Shown here: one piece after another, positions 19,224 to 28,071 of the stretch
Layout of the letters: every line of letters starts with the position of its first letter
Position numbering within the stretch: the first letter of the stretch is position 1
Source: Ectothiorhodospira lacustris
Lineage (GTDB): Bacteria > Pseudomonadota > Gammaproteobacteria > Ectothiorhodospirales > Ectothiorhodospiraceae
Reading direction: 5' to 3'
DNA length: 64,000 nucleotides
NCBI RefSeq assembly: GCF_022227845.1
Contig: NZ_JAJNQN010000020.1
Span: forward strand, 1 to 64,000
Translations under genes and position numbers: made by a program
The notes under the pieces: model-generated
Seen by the model: only the letters and a program-made list of their open reading frames with translations
Told to the model about the DNA's origin: nothing
Database searches by the model: none

Positions 19224-19685
19224 ATGGAACTGACGGCCATTCATCAGACCTTCGATCACTGGGTGGCTCAGCTGCAGCAGCAGGGTCTGCCGGCCCGCCT
19301 GAGCAGCCGCCTGGATGCCATCGATCCGGCGCTGACCGTCGCCGCCACCCTGCTGGGCATCGCGCCTGAACCCCGCCGCCGGGCACAGGCCTCGCCCCGG
19401 CGGCGGGGCATGGTGCGCCCCGTTGCCAGGGCCGGCTACCTGGTTTCCGTGGGCGGTGATGACGATCGGCAGACGGCCCACGCCCTGCTCCAGCTCCTGG
19501 CATGGGCCGAACTGGAACCCGATTTCACGGTATCGGACGCCAGCCCGGCTCCGGTCTGGTGGCTGGCCCAGGGGGCCAGGCCACGCCCCGGCTTTCAGCT
19601 GGAAGCCTGCATCACGTGTCATGAGGACTTCCAGGCAGCACCGCCCGTCAGAGTCCGGGAAGTCCATCTACAGACGCGAAACTGA
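19224..19685 (+). CDS. DUF4255/Pvc16-like protein of a contractile injection system
   Basis: The 153-residue protein is the first gene of the CIS cluster. Its middle (ARAGYLVSVGGDD, then a helix ending in a PEL-like PDFTVSD region, and PVWWLAQGARPRPGFQLEA) resembles the DUF4255/Pvc16 N-terminal domain. In extracellular CIS loci that domain caps the terminal end of the tube. GGAG precedes the ATG at 19224; a TTG seven codons upstream is less likely. The match is by pattern and by position next to the sheath gene, so a profile search is needed. Confidence 0.6.
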   Translation: MELTAIHQTFDHWVAQLQQQGLPARLSSRLDAIDPALTVAATLLGIAPEPRRRAQASPRRRGMVRPVARAGYLVSVGGDDDRQTAHALLQLLAWAELEPDFTVSDASPAPVWWLAQGARPRPGFQLEACITCHEDFQAAPPVRVREVHLQTRN

Positions 19686-19746
19686 CACCCCATCCGGCCC
19701 CCTGCGGCCGGTCCATCTTGGGCACCAACGTCACAGGAGCTGCGCA

Positions 19747-20979
19747 ATGGGTAAATATCTGGCACCCGGGGTGTATGTGGAAGAGGTGCCCTCCGGTGCC
19801 CGCCCCATTCAGGCGGTGGGCACCAGCACGGCGGGCTTCGTGGGCATCGCTCCACTACCCTCGGCGCACCCCCAGGAGGCAGTCGGCATCAGCAATTGGA
19901 CCCAGTTTCTGCGGGAATTCGTGTCCAATGGAGGCGATCACGTCGGCAATCATCTGGCACAGGCCGTCTATGGGTTTTTTCTCAACGGTGGCAGCCGCTG
20001 CTACGTGGTCAATTGCCAGAGCGAGGACCAGCTCACCGGCAGCCACCAGGGTGTGAATGTCCTGGAGACGGTGGACGAGGTGGCCATCGTGGCCGCCCCC
20101 GGCATGACCGGTGCATCCGCTTATGATGCCGTCCTGAGCCACTGCGAGCTGATGGAAAATCGTGTGGCCATCCTCGACGGTGCACCCGAGGCCCCCTCCA
20201 TGCAGGCGCTGATCCAGGTAGCCACCGAGGGGGGCCGACGCCGCCAAGCCGGGAGTCCGGAAGCAGAGGCGGAGCCTGCCGCAAACCCCAAGCAGGTACA
20301 GGGGCTGCGACCGCGGAATTCCGACCAGGGCTACGGTGCCGTCTACTTCCCATGGATCGTCTGTGCCGATCCCTTCCGTCCGGGCCATCCCCTGTTCACC
20401 CCCCCCTCCGGTCATCTGGCGGGGATCTATGCCCGTTGTGACGCCCGGCGCGGGGTACACAAGGCCCCGGCCAACGAGAGCATCCGGGGCGCCCTGGACG
20501 TGCGCTACCGGCTCACGCGGCAGGAACAGGCGGAACTCAATCCCCAGGGCGTCAACTGTATCCGTTTCTTTCCCGGTGAGGGCATTCGTGTCTGGGGCGC
20601 ACGGACCCTGGCCCCGGCCGCCGGCGAATGGCGCTATATCAACGTGCGCAGGCTGTTCAACATGGTGAAGGAGTCCATTGCGCTGAGTACCCGCTGGGTG
20701 GTGTTCGAACCGAATGACGAATACCTGTGGAAGGCCATCGTGCGGGACGTCTCCGCCTTCCTCACCCTACTCTGGCGCCAGGGTGCCCTCCAGGGGGGCA
20801 CCCCTGAAGAGGCCTTTTTCGTCCAGTGTGATGCCGTTACCAATCCCCAGGAAGTGATTGACGCCGGCCGGGTCGTCACCCGTATCGGCCTGGCCCCGGT
20901 GAAGCCGGCCGAGTTCGTCATCTTCCAGATCGGACAGGGGTCTGGGGGCGTGGAGCGGGAAGCTCCGGCCGGCGGCTGA
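19747..20979 (+). CDS. Contractile tail sheath protein
   Basis: The 410-residue protein starts with the sheath signature YLAPGVYVEEVPSGARPI, followed by GTSTAGFVGIAP. The C-terminal half has NCIRFFPGEGIRVWGARTL, INVRRLFNMVKESI and ALQGGTPEEAFFVQCD, all typical of phage-like and CIS sheath subunits. It assembles into the outer contractile sleeve that drives the inner tube. A strong AGGAG lies seven bases before the ATG. It is the only sheath gene in the cluster; many extracellular CIS carry two or three paralogues. A small variable insertion with EAEAEPAANPKQ lies near residue 175. Confidence 0.93.
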   Translation: MGKYLAPGVYVEEVPSGARPIQAVGTSTAGFVGIAPLPSAHPQEAVGISNWTQFLREFVSNGGDHVGNHLAQAVYGFFLNGGSRCYVVNCQSEDQLTGSHQGVNVLETVDEVAIVAAPGMTGASAYDAVLSHCELMENRVAILDGAPEAPSMQALIQVATEGGRRRQAGSPEAEAEPAANPKQVQGLRPRNSDQGYGAVYFPWIVCADPFRPGHPLFTPPSGHLAGIYARCDARRGVHKAPANESIRGALDVRYRLTRQEQAELNPQGVNCIRFFPGEGIRVWGARTLAPAAGEWRYINVRRLFNMVKESIALSTRWVVFEPNDEYLWKAIVRDVSAFLTLLWRQGALQGGTPEEAFFVQCDAVTNPQEVIDAGRVVTRIGLAPVKPAEFVIFQIGQGSGGVEREAPAGG

Positions 20980-21035
20980 TCACCCACAGCCCATGACGGC
21001 CCTTGCAGTCGCACTGAAAAACTCGGGAGACAGAC

Positions 21036-21524
21036 ATGGCGAAAAACCAGAACAACCCCGGTGCGGGCGCCACCGGCGAATGGACCGATCCCTACACCTC
21101 GTTTCATTTCGCCATCGATATCAACGGCGTGACCGAAGCCCGCTTTGTGGAATGCAGCAGCATCAGCGTGGACGTGGAGGCCATCCGCTACCGCCAGGCC
21201 GGTGCCCATGAGATCGTTCACCGTCTGCCCGGGCGGGTGGAGTATTCCGACCTCACCCTGCGCTACGGAATGACTTCTTCCACCCAGTTATGGGAATGGA
21301 TGGAGTCTTCCATTGCCGGCAACGTGGATCGTCGCCATGTCTCGGTGATTCTGTACGGTCATGACGGTGCCACCGAAGTGACTCGATGGAACCTTCGCAA
21401 CGCCTGGCCTCGTTCCTGGCGCGGCACCCCCCTGGACGCGCTGGGTAATCAGGTGGCGGTGGAGAGCCTGGTGCTGGTATTCGAAGAGTTCGAGCGCGTG
21501 GTGGCCGCAGGAGGGGGTGGGTGA
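21036..21524 (+). CDS. Inner tube protein (phage tail tube / gp19-like)
   Basis: The 162-residue protein has the tube-family pattern: DPYTSFHFAIDINGV, FVECSSISVDVEAIRYR, VHRLPGRVEYSDLTLRYG, and the C-terminal block RNAWPRSWRGTPLDALGNQV with VESLVLVFEEFE. It would stack as hexameric rings inside the sheath. GGGAGA precedes the ATG. Only one tube gene is found here, whereas Pvc/Afp systems have up to three. The C-terminus ends in a glycine run. The next gene starts within its stop codon. Confidence 0.9.
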   Translation: MAKNQNNPGAGATGEWTDPYTSFHFAIDINGVTEARFVECSSISVDVEAIRYRQAGAHEIVHRLPGRVEYSDLTLRYGMTSSTQLWEWMESSIAGNVDRRHVSVILYGHDGATEVTRWNLRNAWPRSWRGTPLDALGNQVAVESLVLVFEEFERVVAAGGGG

Positions 21525-22603
21525 TGACACCGGCACGCCCGCTTGCGGTCATCAAGGCCTGGTGGCGGCGCTGGTCGGCCTCCTTCAGGCGCTTCCGCCC
21601 CCACGCCGGGACGGTGCGTCCCTCAACCCCGGGACCGCTGGCCATGAGCCTGGCCCGGGAGCGGGGCCGCCAGGCCTGGCTCAGGCTGGTGGGTACCAGT
21701 ATCCACGGCTCGGTCCTGGGACAGACGCGGCCCGCACGGCCCATGCAACCCACGCCGTTCATCACGAGACATGAGGCCGACCGACAGGAGCGCACCGCGA
21801 GGACGCCCGCCGGCCCCTCGATTGCCCGGCGCCCGTCTCAGGACCGCACTGGCCCGTCCCTGGGTTTTCAGGCCCATGATCGGCCGGCAACTCGAATACC
21901 ATCCGTTACCCGGCCCACCGATGAAGTCGCGGGGTCTTCCGGGGTCGTCGTCTGTATGCCCGAATCTCAAGCCCAGGCATTGAACCTGACCTCAAGACCC
22001 CATCGTGCAGCCTTCCCTGACCATCGTACAGCCTTCCCTGAGAAGACCGAGCCCTTCCCTGGATCCGGTGAAAAGAGAATCCTCATCGCCCCACGGGCGG
22101 GGACTATGGGTCCCGGGCATCTGGAGCAAGTCCCGATACCTCGCCCCGAAAGGTCAAGCGAGCGGGCACACCCCGTAGCGAGGTCCATCCCGTGCAGCAG
22201 GATACCCCCAAATCCACCGGCCATCGCTGGCACAAACCTTTCTAAATCCGCCCTGCACCTGCCCCAGAGGCAACCGCGACAACGGGGCGTGAGTGTAGGC
22301 ATGGAAGGCTTGCTATCACTTGAAGGGCGGCCATTGCCGGCCCCCGCCCATCTCGTTGACCTCTCGAAACGCTCAGGGGCCAGCCCGGAAGATGACCGCT
22401 CCGGCTGGACGGAACCCGAGACCACCGACCGGAGACCATTCACCGCCGCACCGGTCCGGGAGCACGAGCTGGTCCCTGACGCCCTCGGGGAGGATCGGTG
22501 GCCGTCACTACCACCGGAACCTGATCCGGAGACGGCAGGGCCGGCACCGGGGCAGGATGCTGCCCATCTGCAACGACTGGCCCGGGAACAGATGGGCTGG
22601 TGA
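21524..22603 (+). CDS. Proline/arginine-rich orphan protein in the CIS cluster
   Basis: I do not recognise this 359-residue protein. After a basic, tryptophan-containing N-terminus (residues 10-25) it is rich in Pro, Arg, Ser, Glu and Thr, with no obvious fold, and is probably largely disordered. A loose internal repeat (HRAAFPDHRTAFPEKTEPFP) lies near residue 165. The acidic C-terminus ends HLQRLAREQMGW. The ATG overlaps the tube stop by one base. GGAGG lies nearby, so it is probably translated. Phage tails encode tape-measure or chaperone proteins at this position, but no coiled coil is evident. It may be a linker, cargo or length-control factor. Confidence 0.65.
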   Translation: MTPARPLAVIKAWWRRWSASFRRFRPHAGTVRPSTPGPLAMSLARERGRQAWLRLVGTSIHGSVLGQTRPARPMQPTPFITRHEADRQERTARTPAGPSIARRPSQDRTGPSLGFQAHDRPATRIPSVTRPTDEVAGSSGVVVCMPESQAQALNLTSRPHRAAFPDHRTAFPEKTEPFPGSGEKRILIAPRAGTMGPGHLEQVPIPRPERSSERAHPVARSIPCSRIPPNPPAIAGTNLSKSALHLPQRQPRQRGVSVGMEGLLSLEGRPLPAPAHLVDLSKRSGASPEDDRSGWTEPETTDRRPFTAAPVREHELVPDALGEDRWPSLPPEPDPETAGPAPGQDAAHLQRLAREQMGW

Positions 22604-22624
22604 ACCGATGCGGGGAGAGGGATC

Positions 22625-23170
22625 ATGGAAAAGGTGATATTGCTCGTTGAACACACCGGCGATCAGATTCGCTGCCTGATGAATCCCGAACGCCTGGAGA
22701 TCCGGCGCAGCGCCGGGGTCGTTCCCCGACACTCACGCTCCGGTCTCATCGGCCAGTCCGACCTGAGCGATGACCCGGTGCTCTACACCGGAGGCGGCCG
22801 CACCGAGATTGTCCTGGAGCTGCTGTTTGACCTGTCCCTGCATTACCAGCCCCTTGGTACCCCGCCACTGGACGATGTCCGCCAGCTCACACGGCCGCTC
22901 TGGGGCCTGGTGGAGAACCGGCATGAGAGTGGTCGAGGCCGGCCGCCCCTCGTGCGCCTGCTATGGGGTACCGGGTGCAACATCCCCGGCATCATCAGCG
23001 CGGCAGCGGAACGCCTGGAGCAATTCACCCCGGACGGCAGACCACGCCGGTCCTGGTTGCGGCTGCGGTTCCTGCGGGTGAACGACGTCGAGCCGGAATC
23101 GGTCCCCGCCACCGGTCCGCCCCAGGATATGGAGGCGCTCAGCCGGCGCCTGATGGGATTTACCCCATGA
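22625..23170 (+). CDS. CIS tube/baseplate adaptor (Pvc7 or gp53-like N-terminal domain)
   Basis: The 181-residue protein shows the start typical of this family. There is a short beta strand (VILLVEHTGDQIRCLMNPERLEIRRSA), then SGLIGQSDLSDDPVLYTGGGRTEIVLELLFDLS, and the RPPLVRLLWGTG segment. In Pvc/Afp systems the corresponding protein links tube to baseplate and carries a C-terminal LysM domain. Here the protein ends without a LysM. It is coupled by ATGA to the VgrG-like spike. Confidence 0.75.
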   Translation: MEKVILLVEHTGDQIRCLMNPERLEIRRSAGVVPRHSRSGLIGQSDLSDDPVLYTGGGRTEIVLELLFDLSLHYQPLGTPPLDDVRQLTRPLWGLVENRHESGRGRPPLVRLLWGTGCNIPGIISAAAERLEQFTPDGRPRRSWLRLRFLRVNDVEPESVPATGPPQDMEALSRRLMGFTP

Positions 23171-24672
23171 AGCCGGCCCAGTCGCTGCCACGCATCACTC
23201 TGGAAGGCGTGCAGCTGCCGGACGGATTCTGCCTGGCCACGCTTCGACTGGTGCAGCGCCTGGATGCCCCCAGCCAGTGCGAACTCTGCTGGTCGACACC
23301 CTGGCCCGATCCGGACCAGAGGGATCAACCTGACTTTCCCGCCATCGGCCGCCTGCTGACGGTGGCGTTGGCATCCCACCCCCTGTTCAGTGGTGAGATC
23401 ACGGCCCTGGAATACCTTCACGAGCCCTCCGGTGGTTTTACCCTGCGCCTGCGGGCCTATGACGCCCTGGCTCGGCTGCAACGCCGACAGAGCCTCAGTA
23501 CCCATGTGGAGGTGACCACCGCGGAACTGCTCCGTACCCTGTGCACCGCGGCAGACATGACGGTGGAAGAGGCGGTGGAGGAAGAAGGCCCCTTGTGGCC
23601 TCGCATCATCCCCCGATTCCCTCACGATCTGGCCCTGTTGCGCCATTACTGCGGCCGCAGTGGACTGCATTTTCATCTGCGCGAGGGGGCGGTGTGCCTC
23701 TTCACACCCACGCCACCGACCGCCGCGGACAGGGAGCTGGTCCTGGGCAAGGACCTTTTCGAGGCCGCGATCGAGGACAATCGGCTCCGCCAGGTGGACG
23801 CAGTGCAGGTCCTGGGCTGGGATCCCCATACCGGCGTGGCCCGGCAGGGCATCACCCCCCTCCCGTTCCGGTCTGATCCCGACCCAGGCCCGGCCCTGGC
23901 CCGCACCCTGCCGGGACGCCCGCTGGCCGGCGAGGCCGAGGCCCTGGCCCTGGCCCGCAGCGAGGCCGTACGGCTGCGCCATGAAGGCCTGACCTTTGAA
24001 GGCGTGGCCGAAGGCGACGCCCAGCTGCGGCCAGGCATGTGGGTCACCCCGCGAGGCTTGGCCACAGGTGGGCTGCCCCCGTTTCTGCTCACCGCGGTGG
24101 TGCATTCGGTGGATACCCGGCAAGGTTATCAGTGCGAGCTGAGCAGCCGCCCGCAGCCACAGGACCCACCTTCACCCATGCAGACACTGGTGCTGGGCGA
24201 GGTCTGCGACGTGGCTGACCCGGAGTCCCGAGGCCGGGTGCAGGTTTTGCTGGACAGCTACGCAGAGGCAGTGAGTCCCTGGCTGCTGGTCACACAACCC
24301 GGCGCGGGCAGGGACAAGGGCCTGGTGGCCTTGCCCGAGGTCGGTGACCAGGTGGTGGTGGCGCTGCCGGAGGGGGATCCCGCCAGGGGCATCGTGCTGG
24401 GGGGGATCTATGGCGGCGAAGGCCCCCCGAGGGGCCTGGGTCGGACCCGTCGCGGCCGCTCCCAGCGCCCCTACCTTCTGACGACACGAGGTGGTCAGCG
24501 CATCGAGTTCAACGATGGGGACGGTTCCATCCGGCTGCAGAACCGCAGTGGCAGCTACCTACATCTGACCCCGGAGGGTATCGTGCTTCACGCCGCCGGC
24601 ACCCTGGTGCTGGAAAGCCCTGGAGAGCCCCTGACACTGCGTGCCCGGACCATCGATATGGAGCAGGCATGA
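23167..24672 (+). CDS. VgrG/Pvc8-like spike protein (gp27-gp5 type)
   Basis: The 501-residue protein has an N-terminal gp27/phage late control D-like half. An OB-fold gp5/baseplate V-like domain follows (LVLGEVCDVADPESRGRVQV, then LVTQPGAGRDKGLVALPEVGDQVVV and GIVLGGIYGG). The C-terminus (RGGQRIEFNDGDGSIRLQNRSGS, then LVLES) looks like the start of a beta-helical needle. It would form the trimeric central spike. No effector extension is present after the needle. The start overlaps the upstream stop (ATGA), and its stop overlaps the PAAR-like gene. Confidence 0.88.
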   Translation: MKPAQSLPRITLEGVQLPDGFCLATLRLVQRLDAPSQCELCWSTPWPDPDQRDQPDFPAIGRLLTVALASHPLFSGEITALEYLHEPSGGFTLRLRAYDALARLQRRQSLSTHVEVTTAELLRTLCTAADMTVEEAVEEEGPLWPRIIPRFPHDLALLRHYCGRSGLHFHLREGAVCLFTPTPPTAADRELVLGKDLFEAAIEDNRLRQVDAVQVLGWDPHTGVARQGITPLPFRSDPDPGPALARTLPGRPLAGEAEALALARSEAVRLRHEGLTFEGVAEGDAQLRPGMWVTPRGLATGGLPPFLLTAVVHSVDTRQGYQCELSSRPQPQDPPSPMQTLVLGEVCDVADPESRGRVQVLLDSYAEAVSPWLLVTQPGAGRDKGLVALPEVGDQVVVALPEGDPARGIVLGGIYGGEGPPRGLGRTRRGRSQRPYLLTTRGGQRIEFNDGDGSIRLQNRSGSYLHLTPEGIVLHAAGTLVLESPGEPLTLRARTIDMEQA

Positions 24673-25013
24673 CCATGGAATTTCTCACCCGAAACGCGGA
24701 CCTTCGCTGTGCCCACGAACTGGGCCGGATCACCGTCAAGGCCAGCCAGCACTGGGTGCGTATTCAGGATGACCCCATACTGGTGGCGGGCGATCCCCCC
24801 GGCAACCCCGTGCGTGGTTGCCCCAATCTGGGGCCGAGCATCAAGCCCTGTCAGACCACCCTCGGCGTCATGGGAGGGTATTCGTCGTTCATCAGGATCG
24901 AAGGACGCGCGGTCTGTCTTGACACCCTGACGGGCATCACCGACGGCACCCCGCCCGGTCATGTGCAGTACCGGGTGCGCGACAGCGGCCAACACCTTGT
25001 GAGGCAGCGATGA
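24669..25013 (+). CDS. PAAR-like spike tip protein
   Basis: The 114-residue protein has the cysteine/histidine pattern of the PAAR-like family found next to VgrG genes in CIS loci: RCAHELGRI near the start, RGCPNLGPSIKPCQTT in the middle, and VCLDTLTGITDGTPPG. These residues would bind one metal ion and sharpen the spike tip. It is translationally coupled on both sides. A second ATG at 24675 is an equally plausible start. No toxin domain is fused. Confidence 0.8.
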   Translation: MTMEFLTRNADLRCAHELGRITVKASQHWVRIQDDPILVAGDPPGNPVRGCPNLGPSIKPCQTTLGVMGGYSSFIRIEGRAVCLDTLTGITDGTPPGHVQYRVRDSGQHLVRQR

Positions 25014-25495
25014 AAAGACCCACGGATCGTGCCTGGTGGTTCGCGCTGCCGATGGACGCGGCCGCCACCGACCCCGTCGGACCCGCCACGGGTCCGAGGC
25101 TGACCAGCGGCGGCGGTATCGCCATGATCGAGGAAGAGCAGGCCGTGCGCCAGTCCGTTCTCCTGTTGCTCAGCACCTGTCCCGGGGAGCGGGTCATGCG
25201 TCCCGATTACGGCTGCCGGCTGCATCGCCTGGTCTTTGCTCCCAACGATACGGGCACCGCGGGCCTGGCCATTCACTATGTGGGGGAAGCCATTCGACGG
25301 TGGGAACCCCGCGCCGTGATCATCCGCCTTGAGGCGGGTTCCGATCTGCATCACACCGGCAACCCCGCCATCCTGGACATCGTGCTGCACTACCGCCTGC
25401 GAGACAGCGGCGAAGAGGGAGAGCTGGCTCTGGGGTTCGACCTGCGTCAGGGCGGTCTGCACGATATCGGTGGGCACGAGACACCACCGCCATGA
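25010..25495 (+). CDS. Baseplate wedge protein, GPW/gp25-like
   Basis: The 161-residue protein contains the gp25 core: AVRQSVLLLLSTCPGERVMRP, DYGCRLHRLVFAPND, and YVGEAIRRWEPRAVI. The Glu-Pro-Arg of the last motif is conserved in the family. Residues 1-40 form an unusual extension relative to T4 gp25. It would join the sheath-baseplate interface. ATGA overlaps link it to both neighbours. Confidence 0.88.
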   Translation: MKRPTDRAWWFALPMDAAATDPVGPATGPRLTSGGGIAMIEEEQAVRQSVLLLLSTCPGERVMRPDYGCRLHRLVFAPNDTGTAGLAIHYVGEAIRRWEPRAVIIRLEAGSDLHHTGNPAILDIVLHYRLRDSGEEGELALGFDLRQGGLHDIGGHETPPP

Positions 25496-28071
25496 CCCTA
25501 CCCTCCCCCAGGCTGGATGATCGCAGCTTTGATGACCTGCTGGCCGAGGCCAAACGCCTGGTGCTGGCACGGTGCCCGGCATGGACGGACCTCAGTCCCG
25601 GGGATCCCGGCACCACCTTGCTGGAACTCTATGCCTTTCTCACCCAGGTCATGCTGTACCGCATCAACCGAATCCCGGAAAAGGCCCAGGTGGAGTTCCT
25701 GCGGCTGATGGGTGTCAGGCTGGCACCACCCGGCGCCGCCCGGGTGACCTTGCTGTTTTCTCGGACGGAAGGCAGTACCCGCCCCGTCACGATTCCCCGG
25801 GGGACACGGGTCACCGTCACCAGAACCGCCCCCGGCGAAGCCCCTCCCGTGTTTGCCACCGCACAGGCGGTGGCGCTCCCTCCCGAGGTCGATGAGATCG
25901 CCGTCACGGCCTTTCACTGCGAAGCCGTGGAAGGTGAGTGCCTGGGCCTTTCCAGCGGCCTTCCCGGACAGAGTTTTCGGCTGCACCGGCCGCCGGTCAT
26001 CGCCCCCACCGGCGACCCCCTGGATCTGGTGGTGGCGGTGGAATCGGAGGCACCCCTGGACGCCCGCGTCCCCGCCCTCGTTCACCAGGGTCGACAGTAC
26101 CGGATCTGGAACGAGGTCGAACACTTCGGCCGAACCCGTGCGGACAGCATCGCCTATGTGGTGGACCGGACCCATGGCATCGTCAGCTTTGCCCCCGCGG
26201 TCCACCTGGCGGACGGCGTCCAGCCCGCTGCCGGCCCCCCGCGGGCACCCCAGGCACTGGCCGCCATCCCCGCGGCCGGTCGACAGATACTGGCCTGGTA
26301 TCGCCGGGGGGGTGGTCTTGCCGGTAATGTGGCGGCGCAGACCCTGGTCGTGCTCAAGGATCCCATCGCCGGACTGAGGGTGTGCAATCCGGAAGCCGCC
26401 GTGGGCGGCAGCGAGGTTGAAACCCTGGACAATGCGATGCTACGCGGCCCGCGGGAGCTGCACAGCTTGCACCGGGCCGTGACGGCCCGGGATTTCGAGG
26501 CTGTGGCCCTGCGTGAAGGCAGCGTGGGCCGTGCCCAGGCGACGGCTCAGGCCGATCACTGGCAATATGCCTCGCCAGGCACCGTGCAGTTGCTGCTGGT
26601 ACCGGCCCTGACCGGCGGCACCGGCGGCTGCCACCGGCGGCAGGATCTGGAGCAGGCCCAGACCCGGGAGGCCCTGGCCCGGGTGCAACAGGCCGTTGAC
26701 CAGCGTCGGCCTCTGGGCACGGTCTGCCGTGTGGACTGGTTCGGCTACAAGCCCGTCACCGTCAGCGCACGGCTGATCCTGCATGCCCAGGAGTCGCCCG
26801 AGGCGGTCAGGCGGCGGGTGATCGGTCGACTGCACAAGATGATCAATCCCCTGGGCACCCATGCCCTGCGACGCCGGCTGCACGTCTCCGACGTCTATCA
26901 CAGCATCCTTGGCGAACCCGGGGTCATCTATGCCGAACGGGTCCGTTTCCTGGTGGAACAGGCCCCCGACCGGGATGTGGCGGCCCTGGCGGCGGACCCC
27001 TTTCATCAGGGGCTTTGGTTGGCCGGGGCCGGGGGCGCCCTGTTCCGCTCCACCGATAACGGCACCGGCTGGGAACACCTGACTGAATTCCCTGCGGAAA
27101 TCATCCGCTGCATCACCTGCTCGCCCCATGTGCCCGGCCTGACGGCCCTCATCACCCAGGCACCGGCGGCAGGTCGCAACGGCAGCAACGTTCGCCTGAG
27201 CCGGGATTGCGGCCGTCACTGGACTGACACCCACAATCTCGGTTTCACCATCCATGATGCCGCCTGGTATCGACGCAGCGGTGAAGCCATCCTGCTGCTG
27301 GCCACCGACGAGGGGCTGTTTCAGCTCCCTCCCGGGGGCGGACCCATGCCGGTGCTGGTGGATGCGACCGCTCAGGCCATGCCCCTGTATGCAGTCACCA
27401 CCGTGGAAGCACCGCGTATCGGCACCCAGATCGCCGTGGCCGCGCGCGCCACCGGCGGCGTTTACCTGTGCAACGACGAACGTATTCAGAGCTTTCGTCA
27501 CATCGGCCTCAAGGGTCGGGATGTAAGAGTCCTGCGGATTCAGACCGTGGGGCCTCGCCATTACCTCTGGGCCGGGCTGGCGGCGGTGGGTGGCGAGGAA
27601 GGAGACGGCTGCCTGTACTGGGAGCTGCGCCGTGATCCGGAAGATGCTGAGGGCTGGCGTGCCATGGCACGGAAGTGGCGCGGCGGCTCCTGTCGCGCTC
27701 TGGCCTTCGACGGTGAGCACGTGCATGCCGCCACATTTCACGCCGGCATTGCCACCCTGGACAGTGCCGCCAAAGACGCCCTCTGGCAACTGCCGCGACT
27801 GGACAGCGGCCTGCCCCTGAGGGATACCGAACGCCTGCTGCACCGACTGGATGCCCTGGCCATCGCCCCCCGGCACCACCGGGTCGACCGGCCGCCGACC
27901 CTGCTTTGCGGCGGTCCGCTGGGGATTTTTGCGGGCACCCGCGGGGAGGAAGGCTTCATCCCTGCCTCCCGGCTGGAATATCCCGACGTGGTAACGGCGG
28001 GAGAGGGTTTCCTGTTCTGCAGCGGCGATCATGTCATCGAGGTCCGTCACGATGCGGCGCCGGGAGATTGA
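25492..28071 (+). CDS. Baseplate J-like protein fused to a predicted beta-propeller
   Basis: The first part of this 859-residue protein is baseplate J/gp47-like: DRSFDDLLAEAKRLVL, DLSPGDPGTTLLELYAFLTQ, YRINRIPEKAQVEFLRL, and ARDFEAVALREGSVGRAQA. Its wedge-type end carries INPLGTHALRRRLHVSDVY. From about residue 490 the protein changes character. It has a run of beta-rich repeats, including BNR/sortilin-like FRSTDNGTGWEHL (about 517-529) and VRLSRDCGRHWTD (about 565-577), then several LWLA- and YLWAG-type blades up to the end. This extra domain of about 370 residues may bind a partner or receptor. No fibre gene is present in the cluster, so it could serve that role. Confidence 0.85.
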   Translation: MTLPSPRLDDRSFDDLLAEAKRLVLARCPAWTDLSPGDPGTTLLELYAFLTQVMLYRINRIPEKAQVEFLRLMGVRLAPPGAARVTLLFSRTEGSTRPVTIPRGTRVTVTRTAPGEAPPVFATAQAVALPPEVDEIAVTAFHCEAVEGECLGLSSGLPGQSFRLHRPPVIAPTGDPLDLVVAVESEAPLDARVPALVHQGRQYRIWNEVEHFGRTRADSIAYVVDRTHGIVSFAPAVHLADGVQPAAGPPRAPQALAAIPAAGRQILAWYRRGGGLAGNVAAQTLVVLKDPIAGLRVCNPEAAVGGSEVETLDNAMLRGPRELHSLHRAVTARDFEAVALREGSVGRAQATAQADHWQYASPGTVQLLLVPALTGGTGGCHRRQDLEQAQTREALARVQQAVDQRRPLGTVCRVDWFGYKPVTVSARLILHAQESPEAVRRRVIGRLHKMINPLGTHALRRRLHVSDVYHSILGEPGVIYAERVRFLVEQAPDRDVAALAADPFHQGLWLAGAGGALFRSTDNGTGWEHLTEFPAEIIRCITCSPHVPGLTALITQAPAAGRNGSNVRLSRDCGRHWTDTHNLGFTIHDAAWYRRSGEAILLLATDEGLFQLPPGGGPMPVLVDATAQAMPLYAVTTVEAPRIGTQIAVAARATGGVYLCNDERIQSFRHIGLKGRDVRVLRIQTVGPRHYLWAGLAAVGGEEGDGCLYWELRRDPEDAEGWRAMARKWRGGSCRALAFDGEHVHAATFHAGIATLDSAAKDALWQLPRLDSGLPLRDTERLLHRLDALAIAPRHHRVDRPPTLLCGGPLGIFAGTRGEEGFIPASRLEYPDVVTAGEGFLFCSGDHVIEVRHDAAPGD

